This document shows, one piece after another, positions 34,098 to 43,043 of a stretch of DNA of 64,000 nucleotides; positions within the stretch are counted from its first letter, which is position 1; every line of letters starts with the position of its first letter. Below the pieces are notes generated by a model that searched no databases, was not told where the DNA came from, and was given only the letters and a program-made list of their open reading frames with translations. The stretch is from contig NZ_CP041764.1 of the NCBI RefSeq assembly GCF_009817885.1, positions 2,232,001 to 2,296,000 of the forward strand, given 5' to 3'. This DNA is from Serratia rhizosphaerae (GTDB lineage: Bacteria; Pseudomonadota; Gammaproteobacteria; Enterobacterales; Enterobacteriaceae). The translations under genes and the position numbers were made by a program.

Positions 34098-35000
34098 ATG
34101 GAACAGCAATATGCGCGCCTGGTGAAGTCTGCCGCCGTGGCCGCGACCGTGATGGCATCAACCCTGCTGCTGATAAAGATCGTCGCCTGGTATATCACCG
34201 GGTCGGTGAGCCTGTTGGCGGCGCTGGTGGATTCCCTGGTCGATATTGCCGCTTCGCTGACTAACCTGCTGGTAGTGCGCTATGCGCTGCAGCCGGCGGA
34301 TGAGGAACATACCTTTGGTCACGGCAAGGCCGAATCGCTTGCGGCGCTGGCGCAGAGCATGTTCGTTTCCGGTTCCGCGCTGTTTTTGTTCCTGACCGGC
34401 TTCCAACATCTCTACGCGCCCGAAACGCTGCGCGCGCCCGCCGTCGGCATTGTGGTGACGATCATCGCCTTACTGAGCACCTTGCTGCTGGTCACCTACC
34501 AGCGCTGGGTGGTGCGCAAAACCCGCAGTCAGGCGGTGCGTGCAGATATGCTGCATTATCAGTCAGATGTCATGATGAATGGTGCTATTCTTATAGCGCT
34601 TGGGCTAAGCTGGTACGGTTTTCAGCGGGCGGATGCATTATTCGCGCTGGGTATCGGTGTTTACATTCTTTATAGCGCGTTGCGGATGGGCTACGAAGCG
34701 GTGCAGTCGCTGCTGGATCGCGCATTGCCGGATGATGAACGGCGCGCCATTATCGAGGTGGTTTCCGCATGGCCGGGTATTAAAGGGGCACATGACTTAC
34801 GTACCCGTCAGTCTGGGCCTACCCGGTTTATTCAGCTGCATCTGGAAATGGAAGATAATTTGCCGCTGATGCAGGCGCATATTTTGGCTGAACAAGTGGA
34901 AAAGGCGTTATTGCACCGTTTTCCCGGCGCGGATGTCATCATCCATCAGGATCCTTGTTCCGTGGTGCCTGCGGGGCGGCAGGGGCGTTGGGAGCTATAA
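34098..35000 (+). CDS. fieF: Cation-efflux pump FieF (CDF family)
   Basis: FieF (YiiP) exports Zn2+, Fe2+ and other divalent cations from the cytosol in exchange for protons. The 300-residue CDF protein has six predicted membrane segments and a cytosolic C-terminal domain. Metal-site residues are visible: DSLVDIAASL (about 45-54) in the second segment and HYQSDVMMNG near residue 153 in the fifth, with the cytosolic-loop motif FGHGKAE near 74. The C-terminal region carries conserved histidines (HLEMEDN, DVIIHQDP). It lies between cpxP and pfkA as in E. coli. Confidence 0.97.
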   Translation: MEQQYARLVKSAAVAATVMASTLLLIKIVAWYITGSVSLLAALVDSLVDIAASLTNLLVVRYALQPADEEHTFGHGKAESLAALAQSMFVSGSALFLFLTGFQHLYAPETLRAPAVGIVVTIIALLSTLLLVTYQRWVVRKTRSQAVRADMLHYQSDVMMNGAILIALGLSWYGFQRADALFALGIGVYILYSALRMGYEAVQSLLDRALPDDERRAIIEVVSAWPGIKGAHDLRTRQSGPTRFIQLHLEMEDNLPLMQAHILAEQVEKALLHRFPGADVIIHQDPCSVVPAGRQGRWEL

Positions 35001-35116
35001 TTAACGTATCGCAATCGCGCCGGCGCTCATGAGGAAAATGTAAAATTAGCTCAGTGTGCGTAGTTAATTTTTTACCTGAATTTAGCGTGACCTGAATCAA
35101 TTCAGCTTGGTGATTT

Positions 35117-35125
35117 TGTTATAAT
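35117..35125 (+). promoter_or_regulatory. Probable pfkA promoter (extended -10)
   Basis: TGTTATAAT (35117-35125) is a perfect extended -10 element, TGn followed by the consensus TATAAT, 112 bases before pfkA. No good -35 lies at the usual distance, which fits an extended -10 promoter. Confidence 0.6.
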
Positions 35126-35236
35126 ATTCGGCAATAAAATTCGTAGGCGGGGTTGCTGCAACCGGAAACGCGAAAGGCCAATCGGCAAAGACGACAAAGT
35201 TCTTAAGAAATTGCATCTACAAGTTCAGAGGTAGTC

Positions 35237-36199
35237 ATGATCAAGAAAATCGGTGTACTGACGAGTGGCGGTGATGCGCCGGGTATGAACGCGGCAATCC
35301 GTGGCGTTGTACGCGCCGCGCTTACGGAAGGTCTGGAAGTTTTTGGCATTTACGACGGCTACCTTGGTTTGTACGAAGATCGCATGGAGCAGTTGGACCG
35401 TTACAGCGTGTCCGACATGATCAACCGTGGCGGCACCTTTCTCGGGTCGGCCCGCTTTCCGGAATTCAGAGATGAAAACGTACGCGCCAAGGCGATTGAA
35501 AACCTTAAGAAACACGGCATTGATGCGCTGGTGGTGATCGGCGGTGACGGCTCTTATATGGGGGCGAAACGCCTGACGGAAGAAGGTTTTCCATGCATCG
35601 GCCTGCCGGGCACCATCGATAACGACGTGGCCGGCACCGACTACACCATCGGTTATTTCACCGCGCTGGAAACCGTGGTGGAAGCGATTGACCGCCTGCG
35701 CGATACCTCAACCTCACATCAGCGTATTTCAATCGTGGAAGTGATGGGGCGCTATTGCGGCGACCTGACGCTGGCGGCGGCGATTGCCGGCGGCTGTGAG
35801 TTTATCGTCCTGCCGGAGATCGAATTTAACCGTGACGATCTGGTGTGTGAAATCAAGGCCGGTATCGCCAAAGGCAAAAAGCACGCGATCGTGGCGATTA
35901 CCGAACACATCTGCGACATTGACGAACTGGCGGCCTACATTGAGCAGGAAACCAAGCGTGAAACCCGCGCTACCGTACTGGGCCATATTCAGCGCGGCGG
36001 CTCGCCGGTGGCCTATGACCGTATTCTGGCTTCGCGCATGGGGGCTTACTCCATCGAGCTGCTGCTGAAAGGGTATGGCGGCCGCTGCGTCGGTATTCAG
36101 AATGAGAAGATGGTGCACCATGACATCATCGACGCCATTGAGAACATGAAGCGTCCATTCAAGCGCGACTGGCTGGAAACGGCGAACAAGCTGTACTGA
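35237..36199 (+). CDS. pfkA: 6-phosphofructokinase I
   Basis: PfkA phosphorylates fructose 6-phosphate with ATP to fructose 1,6-bisphosphate, the committed step of glycolysis. It is activated by ADP and inhibited by phosphoenolpyruvate. The 320-residue tetrameric-type enzyme shows VLTSGGDAPGMNAA (8-21), the ATP/Mg loop GGDGSYMGA (about 102-110), the catalytic PGTIDNDVAGTD (about 124-135) and ISIVEVMGRYCGDL near 164. Length and motifs match E. coli. Confidence 0.98.
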   Translation: MIKKIGVLTSGGDAPGMNAAIRGVVRAALTEGLEVFGIYDGYLGLYEDRMEQLDRYSVSDMINRGGTFLGSARFPEFRDENVRAKAIENLKKHGIDALVVIGGDGSYMGAKRLTEEGFPCIGLPGTIDNDVAGTDYTIGYFTALETVVEAIDRLRDTSTSHQRISIVEVMGRYCGDLTLAAAIAGGCEFIVLPEIEFNRDDLVCEIKAGIAKGKKHAIVAITEHICDIDELAAYIEQETKRETRATVLGHIQRGGSPVAYDRILASRMGAYSIELLLKGYGGRCVGIQNEKMVHHDIIDAIENMKRPFKRDWLETANKLY

Positions 36200-36223
36200 T
36201 CCTGCCCGGCAGCGACGTCAAAC

Positions 36224-36251
36224 AAGCCTCCGCACACGGGGGCTTTTTTTT
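36224..36251 (+). terminator. pfkA terminator
   Basis: AAGCCTCCG (36224-36232) and CGGGGGCTT (36237-36245) pair around CACA with one G-U pair, followed by T residues. It is an intrinsic terminator 25 bases after the pfkA stop. Confidence 0.88.
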
Positions 36252-36387
36252 GCGCTGTCGTTGCCATATTCCAGAATCGTCTAGGCCCAAATTTTTTATT
36301 CTTTAATTGCCGGCTCAGTTTCTGGCAGGCTTTGACGCTAAATCAGCCGTTTTGAGCTGGCGATTATTTATCTTGGGAGAGCGTGCG

Positions 36388-37377
36388 ATGCGTAAATGGG
36401 GTGTAGGCCTGACATTAATGTTGCTGACAACCGGAGCGTTGGCAAAAGATATTCAATTGCTGAACGTTTCGTACGACCCGACGCGCGAGTTCTACCAGGA
36501 ATACAATGCCGCCTTCAGCCAGCACTGGCAGCAACAGCATGGCGATAAGGTTACCGTGCGTCAGTCCCATGGCGGCTCCGGCAAGCAGGCCACGTCGGTG
36601 ATCAACGGCATCGAGGCGGATGTGGTGACGCTGGCGCTGGCTTACGATGTGGATGCGATCGCCGCGCGCGGACGGATTGATAAGAACTGGATAAAACGCC
36701 TGCCGGACAACTCGGCGCCTTATGCTTCTACCATCGTGTTCCTGGTGCGTAAGGGGAATCCAAAACAGATCCACGACTGGCCGGATCTGATTAAACCGGG
36801 CGTTTCCGTGATCACGCCTAATCCGAAAACCTCCGGCGGCGCACGGTGGAACTATCTGGCGGCCTGGGGTTATGCGCTGCATCATAATAATAACGATCAG
36901 GCCAAGGCGCAGGCGTTTGTGAAGAGCCTCTACCAGAACGTGGAAGTGCTGGATTCCGGCGCACGCGGAGCGACCAACACCTTTGTGGAGCGTGGTATTG
37001 GCGACGTGCTGATCGCCTGGGAAAATGAAGCCTTACTGGCGAAAAAGGAGCTGGGTAAGGACAATTTTGAAATTGTCACTCCGAGCGAGTCGATTCTGGC
37101 GGAGCCGACCGTCTCCGTGGTGGATCGCGTGGTTGACAAGCGCGGCACCCGCGACGTGGCGAACGCTTACCTGAAGTATCTCTACTCCCCGGTAGGGCAG
37201 ACGATTGCGGCGAAGAACTACTATCGTCCGCGTGATGCCGCCGTCGAGGCCAAATTTGCCGAGCAGTTCCCGAAACTGAAGCTGTTTACCGTTGATGATA
37301 CCTTCGGTGGCTGGAGCAAGGCGCAGAAAGAACATTTCGCCAGCGGCGGCAAGTTTGACGAGATCAGCAGACGCTGA
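36388..37377 (+). CDS. sbp: Sulfate-binding periplasmic protein
   Basis: Sbp binds sulfate in the periplasm and delivers it to the CysTWA ABC importer. The protein is 329 residues from the ATG at 36388, the E. coli length, with a signal peptide (KWGVGLTLMLLTTGALA, cleaved before KDIQLL). Family blocks include LNVSYDPTREFYQEYN and QSHGGSGKQA, which lines the sulfate pocket. The open frame extends to 36307 but the extra 27 residues are not supported. It is expected to be under CysB control. In E. coli cdh lies between sbp and tpiA, but no such gene is present here. Confidence 0.96.
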   Translation: MRKWGVGLTLMLLTTGALAKDIQLLNVSYDPTREFYQEYNAAFSQHWQQQHGDKVTVRQSHGGSGKQATSVINGIEADVVTLALAYDVDAIAARGRIDKNWIKRLPDNSAPYASTIVFLVRKGNPKQIHDWPDLIKPGVSVITPNPKTSGGARWNYLAAWGYALHHNNNDQAKAQAFVKSLYQNVEVLDSGARGATNTFVERGIGDVLIAWENEALLAKKELGKDNFEIVTPSESILAEPTVSVVDRVVDKRGTRDVANAYLKYLYSPVGQTIAAKNYYRPRDAAVEAKFAEQFPKLKLFTVDDTFGGWSKAQKEHFASGGKFDEISRR

Positions 37378-37389
37378 GGCGTAAAAAAT

Positions 37390-37418
37390 AAAAAACCCCG
37401 GCATGCCGGGGTTTTTTT
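37390..37418. terminator. Bidirectional terminator between sbp and tpiA
   Basis: A near-perfect palindrome centred on CATG (AAAAAACCCCGGCA with TGCCGGGGTTTTTT) lies 13 bases after the sbp stop. It has A and T tracts on both sides and so serves both convergent genes. Confidence 0.92.
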
Positions 37419-37436
37419 ATGCTGAGCCGTACGCTA

Positions 37437-38204
37437 TCAGGCTTTTTTCGCTGCGGCTGCGGCTTTCACAATCACGGCGAAGGCGTCGGCCTTCAGCGAT
37501 GCGCCGCCTACCAGCGCGCCATCGATGTCCGGCTGAGCGAACAGTTCAGCGGCGTTTTTATCATTCACGGAACCGCCGTACTGAATGATGATGCCGGCAG
37601 CAACGTCGGCGTCGTGCTTGGCGATATGATCGCGGATAAATTTGTGTACCGCCTGAGCCTGTGCAGGGGTAGCGGATTTGCCGGTGCCGATGGCCCAAAC
37701 TGGCTCATAAGCAATTACGGTGTCTTTCATTGCCGGTGCGCCCAGGGTTTTCAGTACGGCGTCAATCTGACGCGCGCAAACTTCCTCGGTCTGGCCCGCT
37801 TCGTTTTCCGCTTCGGTTTCACCGATGCACAGAACCGGGGTCAGGCCGGCTTCTTTCAGTACCGCGAATTTTTCGGCGATGACTTCGTCGCTCTCTTTGT
37901 GATAGGTGCGACGCTCAGAGTGGCCGATGATGATGTACTGTGCGCCGACGTCTTTCAGCATGTTGGCGGAAACTTCACCGGTAAAGGCGCCGGCCAGGTT
38001 CACGTCTACGTTCTGGGCGCCCAGTGCGATGCGGCTGCCGGCCAGCTGGTGCTTGGCCTGGTCCAGGTACATCACCGGCGGCGCGATGGCTACGCCGCAG
38101 CCTTCTACGCTGCTCAGTTCGTTGCGCAGGCCGGCGATCAGCTCGTTAACCATGTGCGTGCTGCCGTTCAGCTTCCAGTTACCCATCACTAATGGATGAC
38201 GCAT
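37437..38204 (-). CDS. tpiA: Triosephosphate isomerase
   Basis: TpiA interconverts dihydroxyacetone phosphate and glyceraldehyde 3-phosphate. The 255-residue TIM barrel shows the catalytic lysine in GNWKLNG (about 8-14), the catalytic histidine in IIGHSERR (about 93-100), the catalytic glutamate in VIAYEPVWAIGTGK (about 163-176) with its flexible loop, and the phosphate-binding YGGSVN and GALVGGASL blocks. The ATG has GGAGG-like sequence upstream (TTGGAGGAAAA on the minus strand). Confidence 0.98.
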   Translation of the reverse strand: MRHPLVMGNWKLNGSTHMVNELIAGLRNELSSVEGCGVAIAPPVMYLDQAKHQLAGSRIALGAQNVDVNLAGAFTGEVSANMLKDVGAQYIIIGHSERRTYHKESDEVIAEKFAVLKEAGLTPVLCIGETEAENEAGQTEEVCARQIDAVLKTLGAPAMKDTVIAYEPVWAIGTGKSATPAQAQAVHKFIRDHIAKHDADVAAGIIIQYGGSVNDKNAAELFAQPDIDGALVGGASLKADAFAVIVKAAAAAKKA

Positions 38205-38392
38205 AATTTTTCCTCCAACAAGGGAACGTGAGAATCGATGCCCGACATCAGCGAAGCGGCAGCCTACAGCGCTGCAGCCTCAGGCAGGAAGGGCATAAAT
38301 AACTACTGCCGGACCGGCAGTCAACCTGCCCAACAGTATAGAGATGAATGGATCGGATGGCTTTGCTTTTCGTCATTTAATCGCCGCGTGTT

Positions 38393-38980
38393 TCACGGCT
38401 CCGCCAGCGTCAGTTTCACCGGCTCGACGGCGAATGTCAGGCCCTGTTCGCCGTTATCGGCGACCACATAGCGAATGGCGCCGACCTGCTGGGTGTAAAA
38501 ACGCGAGCCTTTGCCTTTTTCCAATAATGCGCTCACCTTGATGATGCTCTGCTCCACCGTCAACGCCGGTTCGAACTGGCGCATCAACGCTGCCATATAG
38601 TTGACGGTGACGGCGCGTGCGCTCTTTTCTTCATTGCCCTGCAGCGGCAGGTGGGTGATTTGCAGCGTTTTGATTTTACCGGTGCCTTTCTCCAGCGCGG
38701 TGGAGGCATACAGGTTTTCATTGAGTTTACTGGCGGCGCGGGTCAGCAACGGCGTGTCGTCGGCGCTGCTGTCAATGGCGCGGAACTCGCCAATCGGCAG
38801 CTTGGGGTTGTCGCGATTGTACTTGGCGCGAAATTTTGCCACGGTCAGATCGAACGTCGGCGCCCCGGCCAGCAGGTACGGCGCGGTGGGAGGCGCATCG
38901 TTGGCGGCCGGTGCTTGCTCAGCCCAGGCATGGCCCATGGCGGAGAGCAGACAGGCGACGAGAGGAAGTTTTCTCAGCAT
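38393..38980 (-). CDS. yiiQ: Exported DUF1454 family protein YiiQ
   Basis: The protein of about 195 residues is exported (signal peptide KLPLVACLLSAMGHAWA) and belongs to the DUF1454/YiiQ family of unknown function. Conserved blocks include APYLLAGAPTFDLTV, EFRAIDSS, KLNENLYASTALE and the C-terminal RYVVADNGEQGLTFAVEP, all closely matching E. coli YiiQ. I chose the ATG at 38980. A TTG at 39001 with GGAG six bases upstream is also plausible and would add seven residues. The gene neighbourhood tpiA-yiiQ-yiiR-fpr is conserved with E. coli. Confidence 0.88.
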   Translation of the reverse strand: MLRKLPLVACLLSAMGHAWAEQAPAANDAPPTAPYLLAGAPTFDLTVAKFRAKYNRDNPKLPIGEFRAIDSSADDTPLLTRAASKLNENLYASTALEKGTGKIKTLQITHLPLQGNEEKSARAVTVNYMAALMRQFEPALTVEQSIIKVSALLEKGKGSRFYTQQVGAIRYVVADNGEQGLTFAVEPVKLTLAEP

Positions 38981-39168
38981 AGCTCGCGATGTTGATAGCA
39001 AATCGGACTCCGATTAAAGCGGTAATCGGGGGATATTGTCAAAGATCCGCCCGGATTATCTGTTTGCTGCCCCAAATGGCGTGCGGCATGGCGGCGCAAA
39101 CGCCGTCTCTGCCGCCTCTATGTTACACTGCCGCACAGCATATGGGCAGATTAACAACGCAGGATTCC

Positions 39169-39591
39169 ATGACAATACAGCAGTGGTGTTTTTCGTTTAA
39201 AGGACGTATAACGCGGCGCGATTTTTGGCTCTGGATGGGCATCTGGCTGGTGCTGATGGCCGTGGCGTTTACGCTGGCCAACTATCAGTGGGTCGCTATC
39301 CAGAGTATTGCGTTTTTTATTGTGGCGCTGCTGTGGCCGACGGCGGCGGTGCTGGTTAAGCGGCTGCACGATCGTAATAAGTCCGGCTGGTGGGCGCTGC
39401 TGCTGATTTTGGCGTGGATGCTGGCGGCGGGTAACTGGCAGATGCTGGCGCCGATCTGGCAGTGGGGCGTCGGGCGTTTTATCCCGACGCTGATTATCGT
39501 CATGATGATCATCGATCTGGGCGCCTTTGTCGGTACGCCCGGCGACAACCGTTTCGGGCCTGAAGCCGAACCGGTCAAATTCCACGGTTAA
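39169..39591 (+). CDS. yiiR: DUF805 membrane protein YiiR
   Basis: The 140-residue protein belongs to the DUF805 family of small inner-membrane proteins of unknown function. It begins with the family signature WCFSFKGRITRRDFW and has about four membrane segments, with the short motif VKRLHDRNKSGWW between two of them, which is characteristic of DUF805. The ATG at 39169 has AGGA five bases upstream. A longer open frame from 38989 overlaps the yiiQ region and is not supported. It converges on fpr with no gap. Confidence 0.88.
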   Translation: MTIQQWCFSFKGRITRRDFWLWMGIWLVLMAVAFTLANYQWVAIQSIAFFIVALLWPTAAVLVKRLHDRNKSGWWALLLILAWMLAAGNWQMLAPIWQWGVGRFIPTLIIVMMIIDLGAFVGTPGDNRFGPEAEPVKFHG

Positions 39592-40338
39592 TCACCAGTA
39601 ATGTTCGCTGGTGATATGACCCGGCTTGCGGCGCAGGTGTTTGCGCATGCCGTGCAGTTCCTTCAGCGTTTGCTGGGTGTCGCGCACCATCTGCGGGTTG
39701 CCGCACAGCATCACATGGCTGGTTTCTGCATCTAGCGGCAGACCAATGGCGGCCTCCAGCCGTCCGTCTTCAATCAGCGCCGGCACCCGGCCGGTCAGCG
39801 AGCCGGCGACGTCCTCGCGGCTGACCACCGTCTGAATGCGCAGTTTGCCGTTGTAGCGCTGCTGAAGCTGCTGCATCAGCGGCAGGTAGCTCAGGTCGCG
39901 GGCGAAGCGGGCGGCGTGCACCAGCACCAGGTTTTTGAAGCGCTCGAGGCCTTTGCCTTCTTGCAGAATCGACAGGTAAGGGCCAATGGCGGTGCCGGTC
40001 GCCAGCATCCACAGGGTTTCGCACTCCGGCACTTCATCCAGCACGAAGAATCCGGCGGCCTCTTTGGTCACCATCACTTCCGCACCCGGCTGAAGCTGGT
40101 TCAGGCGTGGGCTGAGTTTGCCCTCCGGCACCGTAACCAGATAAAACTCCAGGTTGGGGTCGCAGGGCGCGTTGACGTAAGAGTAGGCGCGCTGCACGCG
40201 CTCGCCGTCAATCTCTAACGCCAGTTTGGCGAACTGGCCGGCGGTAAATGGGTCGATGGCGGCATCGACGGTGAGACTGAACAGCCCATCGGTCCACTGT
40301 TCCAGATGAGTAACCTTGCCTTTTACCCATTCAGCCAT
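39592..40338 (-). CDS. fpr: Ferredoxin/flavodoxin-NADP+ reductase
   Basis: Fpr is an FAD enzyme that passes electrons from NADPH to flavodoxin or ferredoxin, supporting radical-SAM enzymes and redox stress recovery. The 248-residue protein has the FAD-binding RAYSYVNAP (about 50-58), MLATGTAIGPYLSIL for NADP pyrophosphate binding (about 110-124) and the C-terminal motif ending TSEHYW, whose terminal aromatic residue stacks on FAD. In E. coli it is induced by SoxS. I did not find a clear Sox box upstream. Confidence 0.97.
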   Translation of the reverse strand: MAEWVKGKVTHLEQWTDGLFSLTVDAAIDPFTAGQFAKLALEIDGERVQRAYSYVNAPCDPNLEFYLVTVPEGKLSPRLNQLQPGAEVMVTKEAAGFFVLDEVPECETLWMLATGTAIGPYLSILQEGKGLERFKNLVLVHAARFARDLSYLPLMQQLQQRYNGKLRIQTVVSREDVAGSLTGRVPALIEDGRLEAAIGLPLDAETSHVMLCGNPQMVRDTQQTLKELHGMRKHLRRKPGHITSEHYW

Positions 40339-40686
40339 ACTTCATGCTCCCATCATCAAATCAAATAAAATTAGCACTCTGCGCGGTCGGCGTCGTTATT
40401 GCTGTCTGATATTTATCTTATGGCAAGTTGATGTAAACAATTATCGATTAAATGCTAAAGCCTTGCCTGCCCGCGTTGCTCGCGGCCGCGTCATGCGCGA
40501 CGTACCGTTTAATTTACGAGAATGGATGACTTTGCTGCCAGTGTGATCGGGATCAATATTTGGCGGGGACTCGCTAAAAAAAATAGATTTGTTAGTTTAT
40601 GCGCCAACAAGAGGATGTCTGCGCAACGCTGGCCAAAATTGCCGCCATGCGCAGGGTTTTGGCGAGTTAAGACGTTAACAAAGAGA
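40339..40686. other. Intergenic region between divergent fpr and emrD
   Basis: This stretch of 348 bases holds no supported gene. It must carry the fpr and emrD promoters. A CRP-like sequence, TGTGA-TCGGGA-TCAAT (40542-40557), matches the left half-site fully and the right half-site in three of five positions. An A-run (AAAAAAAATAG, 40575-40585) follows. Nothing else stood out. Confidence 0.5.
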
Positions 40687-41871
40687 ATGAGAAAACTAGA
40701 GAATTTTCACCTGTTGGTGATGTTGATCCTGCTGGTTGCCGTCGGTCAGATGGCACAAACCATTTATGTACCGACGATTGCAGATATTGCCCACGACTTG
40801 TCGGTGCGCACCGGCGCCGTACAGCAGGTGATGGCGGCTTATCTGTTGACCTACGGATTTTCACAGCTGATCTACGGCCCGCTGTCGGATCGCGTTGGCC
40901 GCCGTCCGGTGATTTTGGCCGGGATGGCTATTTTTATGGTCGGCGCTACCGGCGCGCTGCTGGCCCACAGCCTGACCATGCTGGTGGCCGCCAGCGCCAT
41001 TCAGGGCATGGGCACCGGCGTGGCCGGCGTGATGGCGCGCACCATGCCGCGCGACCTGTATGCCGGCACCGCGCTGCGCTATGCCAACAGCCTGCTGAAT
41101 ATGGGCATTCTGGTCAGCCCGCTGCTGGCGCCGGTGATCGGCGGCGCGCTGGCGATGGTCTTCGGCTGGCGCGCCAGCTATGCGTTTCTGCTGGCGCTGT
41201 GCGTGGGCGTTGCTTTCGCCATGTTTCGCTGGCTGCCGGAAACCCGTCCAGAGCAAACTGAAAAACGGCGCATGCTGGCCAGCTTCCGTCAGCTGCTGGC
41301 GGACGGGTCGTTCAGCCGCTATCTGGTGATGCTGATCGGCGGTCTGGCGGGGATTGCGGTGTTTGAGGCCAGCTGCGGCGTACTGATGGGCGGCGTGCTG
41401 GGACTGAATGGACTGACCGTCAGCATCCTGTTTATTCTGCCGATCCCGGCGGCCTTTTTCGGCGCGTGGTATGCCGGCCGCGACGGCAAAAGTTTCCATC
41501 AGTTGATGTGGCATTCGGTGCTGAGCTGCCTGCTGGCGGGCCTGATGATGTGGATCCCCGGCTGGTTCGGCGTGATGAATATCTGGACGCTGATTGTTCC
41601 CGCTGCGCTGTTTTTCTTTGGCGCCGGGATGTTGTTCCCGCTGGCGACCACCGGGGCGATGGAGCCGTTCCCTTACCTGGCCGGCGCCGCCGGCGCGCTG
41701 GTGGGGGGGATGCAGAATATGGGCTCCGGCCTCGCCACCTGGTTGTCGTCCATGCTGCCGCAAACCGGGCAGTTCAGCCTGGGCCTGCTGATGTTCGCCA
41801 TGGCGCTGCTGATTTTGCTGTGCTGGTGGCCGCTGTCCAACCGTATGCAGCAGGCGGGGCATACGGCTTAA
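40687..41871 (+). CDS. emrD: Multidrug efflux MFS transporter EmrD
   Basis: EmrD is an inner-membrane, proton-driven efflux transporter of the major facilitator superfamily that exports hydrophobic uncouplers and detergents in E. coli. The 394-residue protein equals E. coli EmrD in length and has twelve predicted membrane segments, with the MFS motif GPLSDRVGRRPVILAG (about 64-79) in the first cytosolic loop. I chose the ATG at 40687, which aligns with E. coli. The open frame from 40522 is longer but unsupported. In E. coli emrD lies elsewhere. Here it sits between fpr and glpX. Confidence 0.94.
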   Translation: MRKLENFHLLVMLILLVAVGQMAQTIYVPTIADIAHDLSVRTGAVQQVMAAYLLTYGFSQLIYGPLSDRVGRRPVILAGMAIFMVGATGALLAHSLTMLVAASAIQGMGTGVAGVMARTMPRDLYAGTALRYANSLLNMGILVSPLLAPVIGGALAMVFGWRASYAFLLALCVGVAFAMFRWLPETRPEQTEKRRMLASFRQLLADGSFSRYLVMLIGGLAGIAVFEASCGVLMGGVLGLNGLTVSILFILPIPAAFFGAWYAGRDGKSFHQLMWHSVLSCLLAGLMMWIPGWFGVMNIWTLIVPAALFFFGAGMLFPLATTGAMEPFPYLAGAAGALVGGMQNMGSGLATWLSSMLPQTGQFSLGLLMFAMALLILLCWWPLSNRMQQAGHTA

Positions 41872-41876
41872 CGTGA

Positions 41877-41898
41877 GCGGCCAGAGGACTCTGGCCGC
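41877..41898. terminator. Hairpin between convergent emrD and glpX
   Basis: GCGGCCAGAG (41877-41886) and CTCTGGCCGC (41889-41898) form a strong GC-rich hairpin between the convergent stops. No T tract follows. Confidence 0.6.
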
Positions 41899-41906
41899 AT
41901 AACGGA

Positions 41907-42917
41907 TTACAGCAGGAACGGGTGTAGCGCCGGGTCCTTACGATCCAGATAGTGGGTTGAGCGGATGCGGCGGATGGTGCGTGATTTACCGCGGATCAGC
42001 AGCGTTTCCGTGGTCGCCATATTGCCCTTTCGGCTGATGCCTTCCAGTAGGTCGCCTTTGGTGATGCCGGTGGCGGCGAAGATGACGTTGTCGTTGCGCG
42101 CCATATCGCCCAGCAGCAACACCTTGCCCGCCTCAATGCCCATCTCTTTACAGCGCGCCAGTTCCTGTTCGCCGAGGCGGCGGTTGGCGTCGCTGTCTTC
42201 CTTCACCTGATGGCGCGGCAACAGACGCGCCTGCATATCGCCGTCCAATGCGCGAATCACCGCGGCTGAAATCACCCCTTCCGGCGCACCGCCGATGCCG
42301 TACATCACATCCACTTCGCTCTCCGGCATACAGGTCAGGATGGAGGCGGCGACGTCACCATCAGGAATGGCGAAGACTTTGACCCCCATCTGCTGCATTT
42401 GCGCGATAACGGCGTCGTGACGCGGTTTGGCCAGCGTAATCACCGTCAGCTGCGACAACGGCTTGTTCAGCCGCGTTGCGACGTTTTGCAGGTTGTCGGC
42501 AAGCGGCAGGTTAAGATCTATGGCGCCGTGTGCCTCCGGGCCTACCACCAGTTTTTCCATATACATATCCGGCGCGTGCAGGAAGGTGCCGCGATCGCCG
42601 ACGGCCAGCACCGCCAGCGCGTTGGACTGCCCCATGGCGGTCATGCGGGTGCCTTCAATCGGATCGACGGCGATGTCTACCGCATCGCCCTGACCGGTGC
42701 CGACCTGCTCACCGATATACAGCATCGGCGCTTCATCGATCTCACCCTCGCCAATCACGATGCGGCCATCGATCGCTATCTTATTGAGCATAATGCGCAT
42801 CGCGTGCACGGCGGCGCCGTCGGCGGCATTCTTGTCGCCGCGCCCCAGCCATTGGTAGCCGGCTAACGCCGCAGCTTCGGTGACGCGGGAAAATTCGATG
42901 GCTAATTCACGTTTCAT
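41907..42917 (-). CDS. glpX: Class II fructose-1,6-bisphosphatase GlpX
   Basis: GlpX removes the 1-phosphate from fructose 1,6-bisphosphate with Mn2+, aiding gluconeogenesis from glycerol. The protein is 336 residues from the ATG at 42917, as in E. coli, with the lithium-sensitive phosphatase motifs GEGEIDEAPMLYIGE (about 56-70), DPIEGTRMTA (about 84-93) and YGIGGAPEG near 190. The longer frame to 43019 runs through the glpK terminator and is rejected. It is the last gene of glpFKX, after an intercistronic hairpin. Confidence 0.97.
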   Translation of the reverse strand: MKRELAIEFSRVTEAAALAGYQWLGRGDKNAADGAAVHAMRIMLNKIAIDGRIVIGEGEIDEAPMLYIGEQVGTGQGDAVDIAVDPIEGTRMTAMGQSNALAVLAVGDRGTFLHAPDMYMEKLVVGPEAHGAIDLNLPLADNLQNVATRLNKPLSQLTVITLAKPRHDAVIAQMQQMGVKVFAIPDGDVAASILTCMPESEVDVMYGIGGAPEGVISAAVIRALDGDMQARLLPRHQVKEDSDANRRLGEQELARCKEMGIEAGKVLLLGDMARNDNVIFAATGITKGDLLEGISRKGNMATTETLLIRGKSRTIRRIRSTHYLDRKDPALHPFLL

Positions 42918-42989
42918 GGCAAAACCTGTCAGTGCGTAGAGGGGAAGAGCGGGTAAGTTTACCACAGCGGCGGGGACGCGCGGCGCGGC

Positions 42990-43017
42990 AAAAAAAAGCG
43001 CCGCCTTGCGGCAGCGC
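42990..43017 (-). terminator. Terminator between glpK and glpX
   Basis: On the minus strand GCGCTGCC and GGCGGCGC pair (plus-strand 43010-43017 and 42998-43005, one G-U pair) around GCAA and run into eight T. It lies 27 bases after the glpK stop and about 73 bases before glpX, so it may lower glpX expression relative to glpFK. Confidence 0.82.
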
Positions 43018-43043
43018 ATTGATAACGTGACTCCGGCGCGGAA

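Noticed and set aside
40339..40450. SoxS box for fpr
   Set aside because: GCAC occurs near 40374 but the partner CAAA is not at the expected spacing, so no site is listed.
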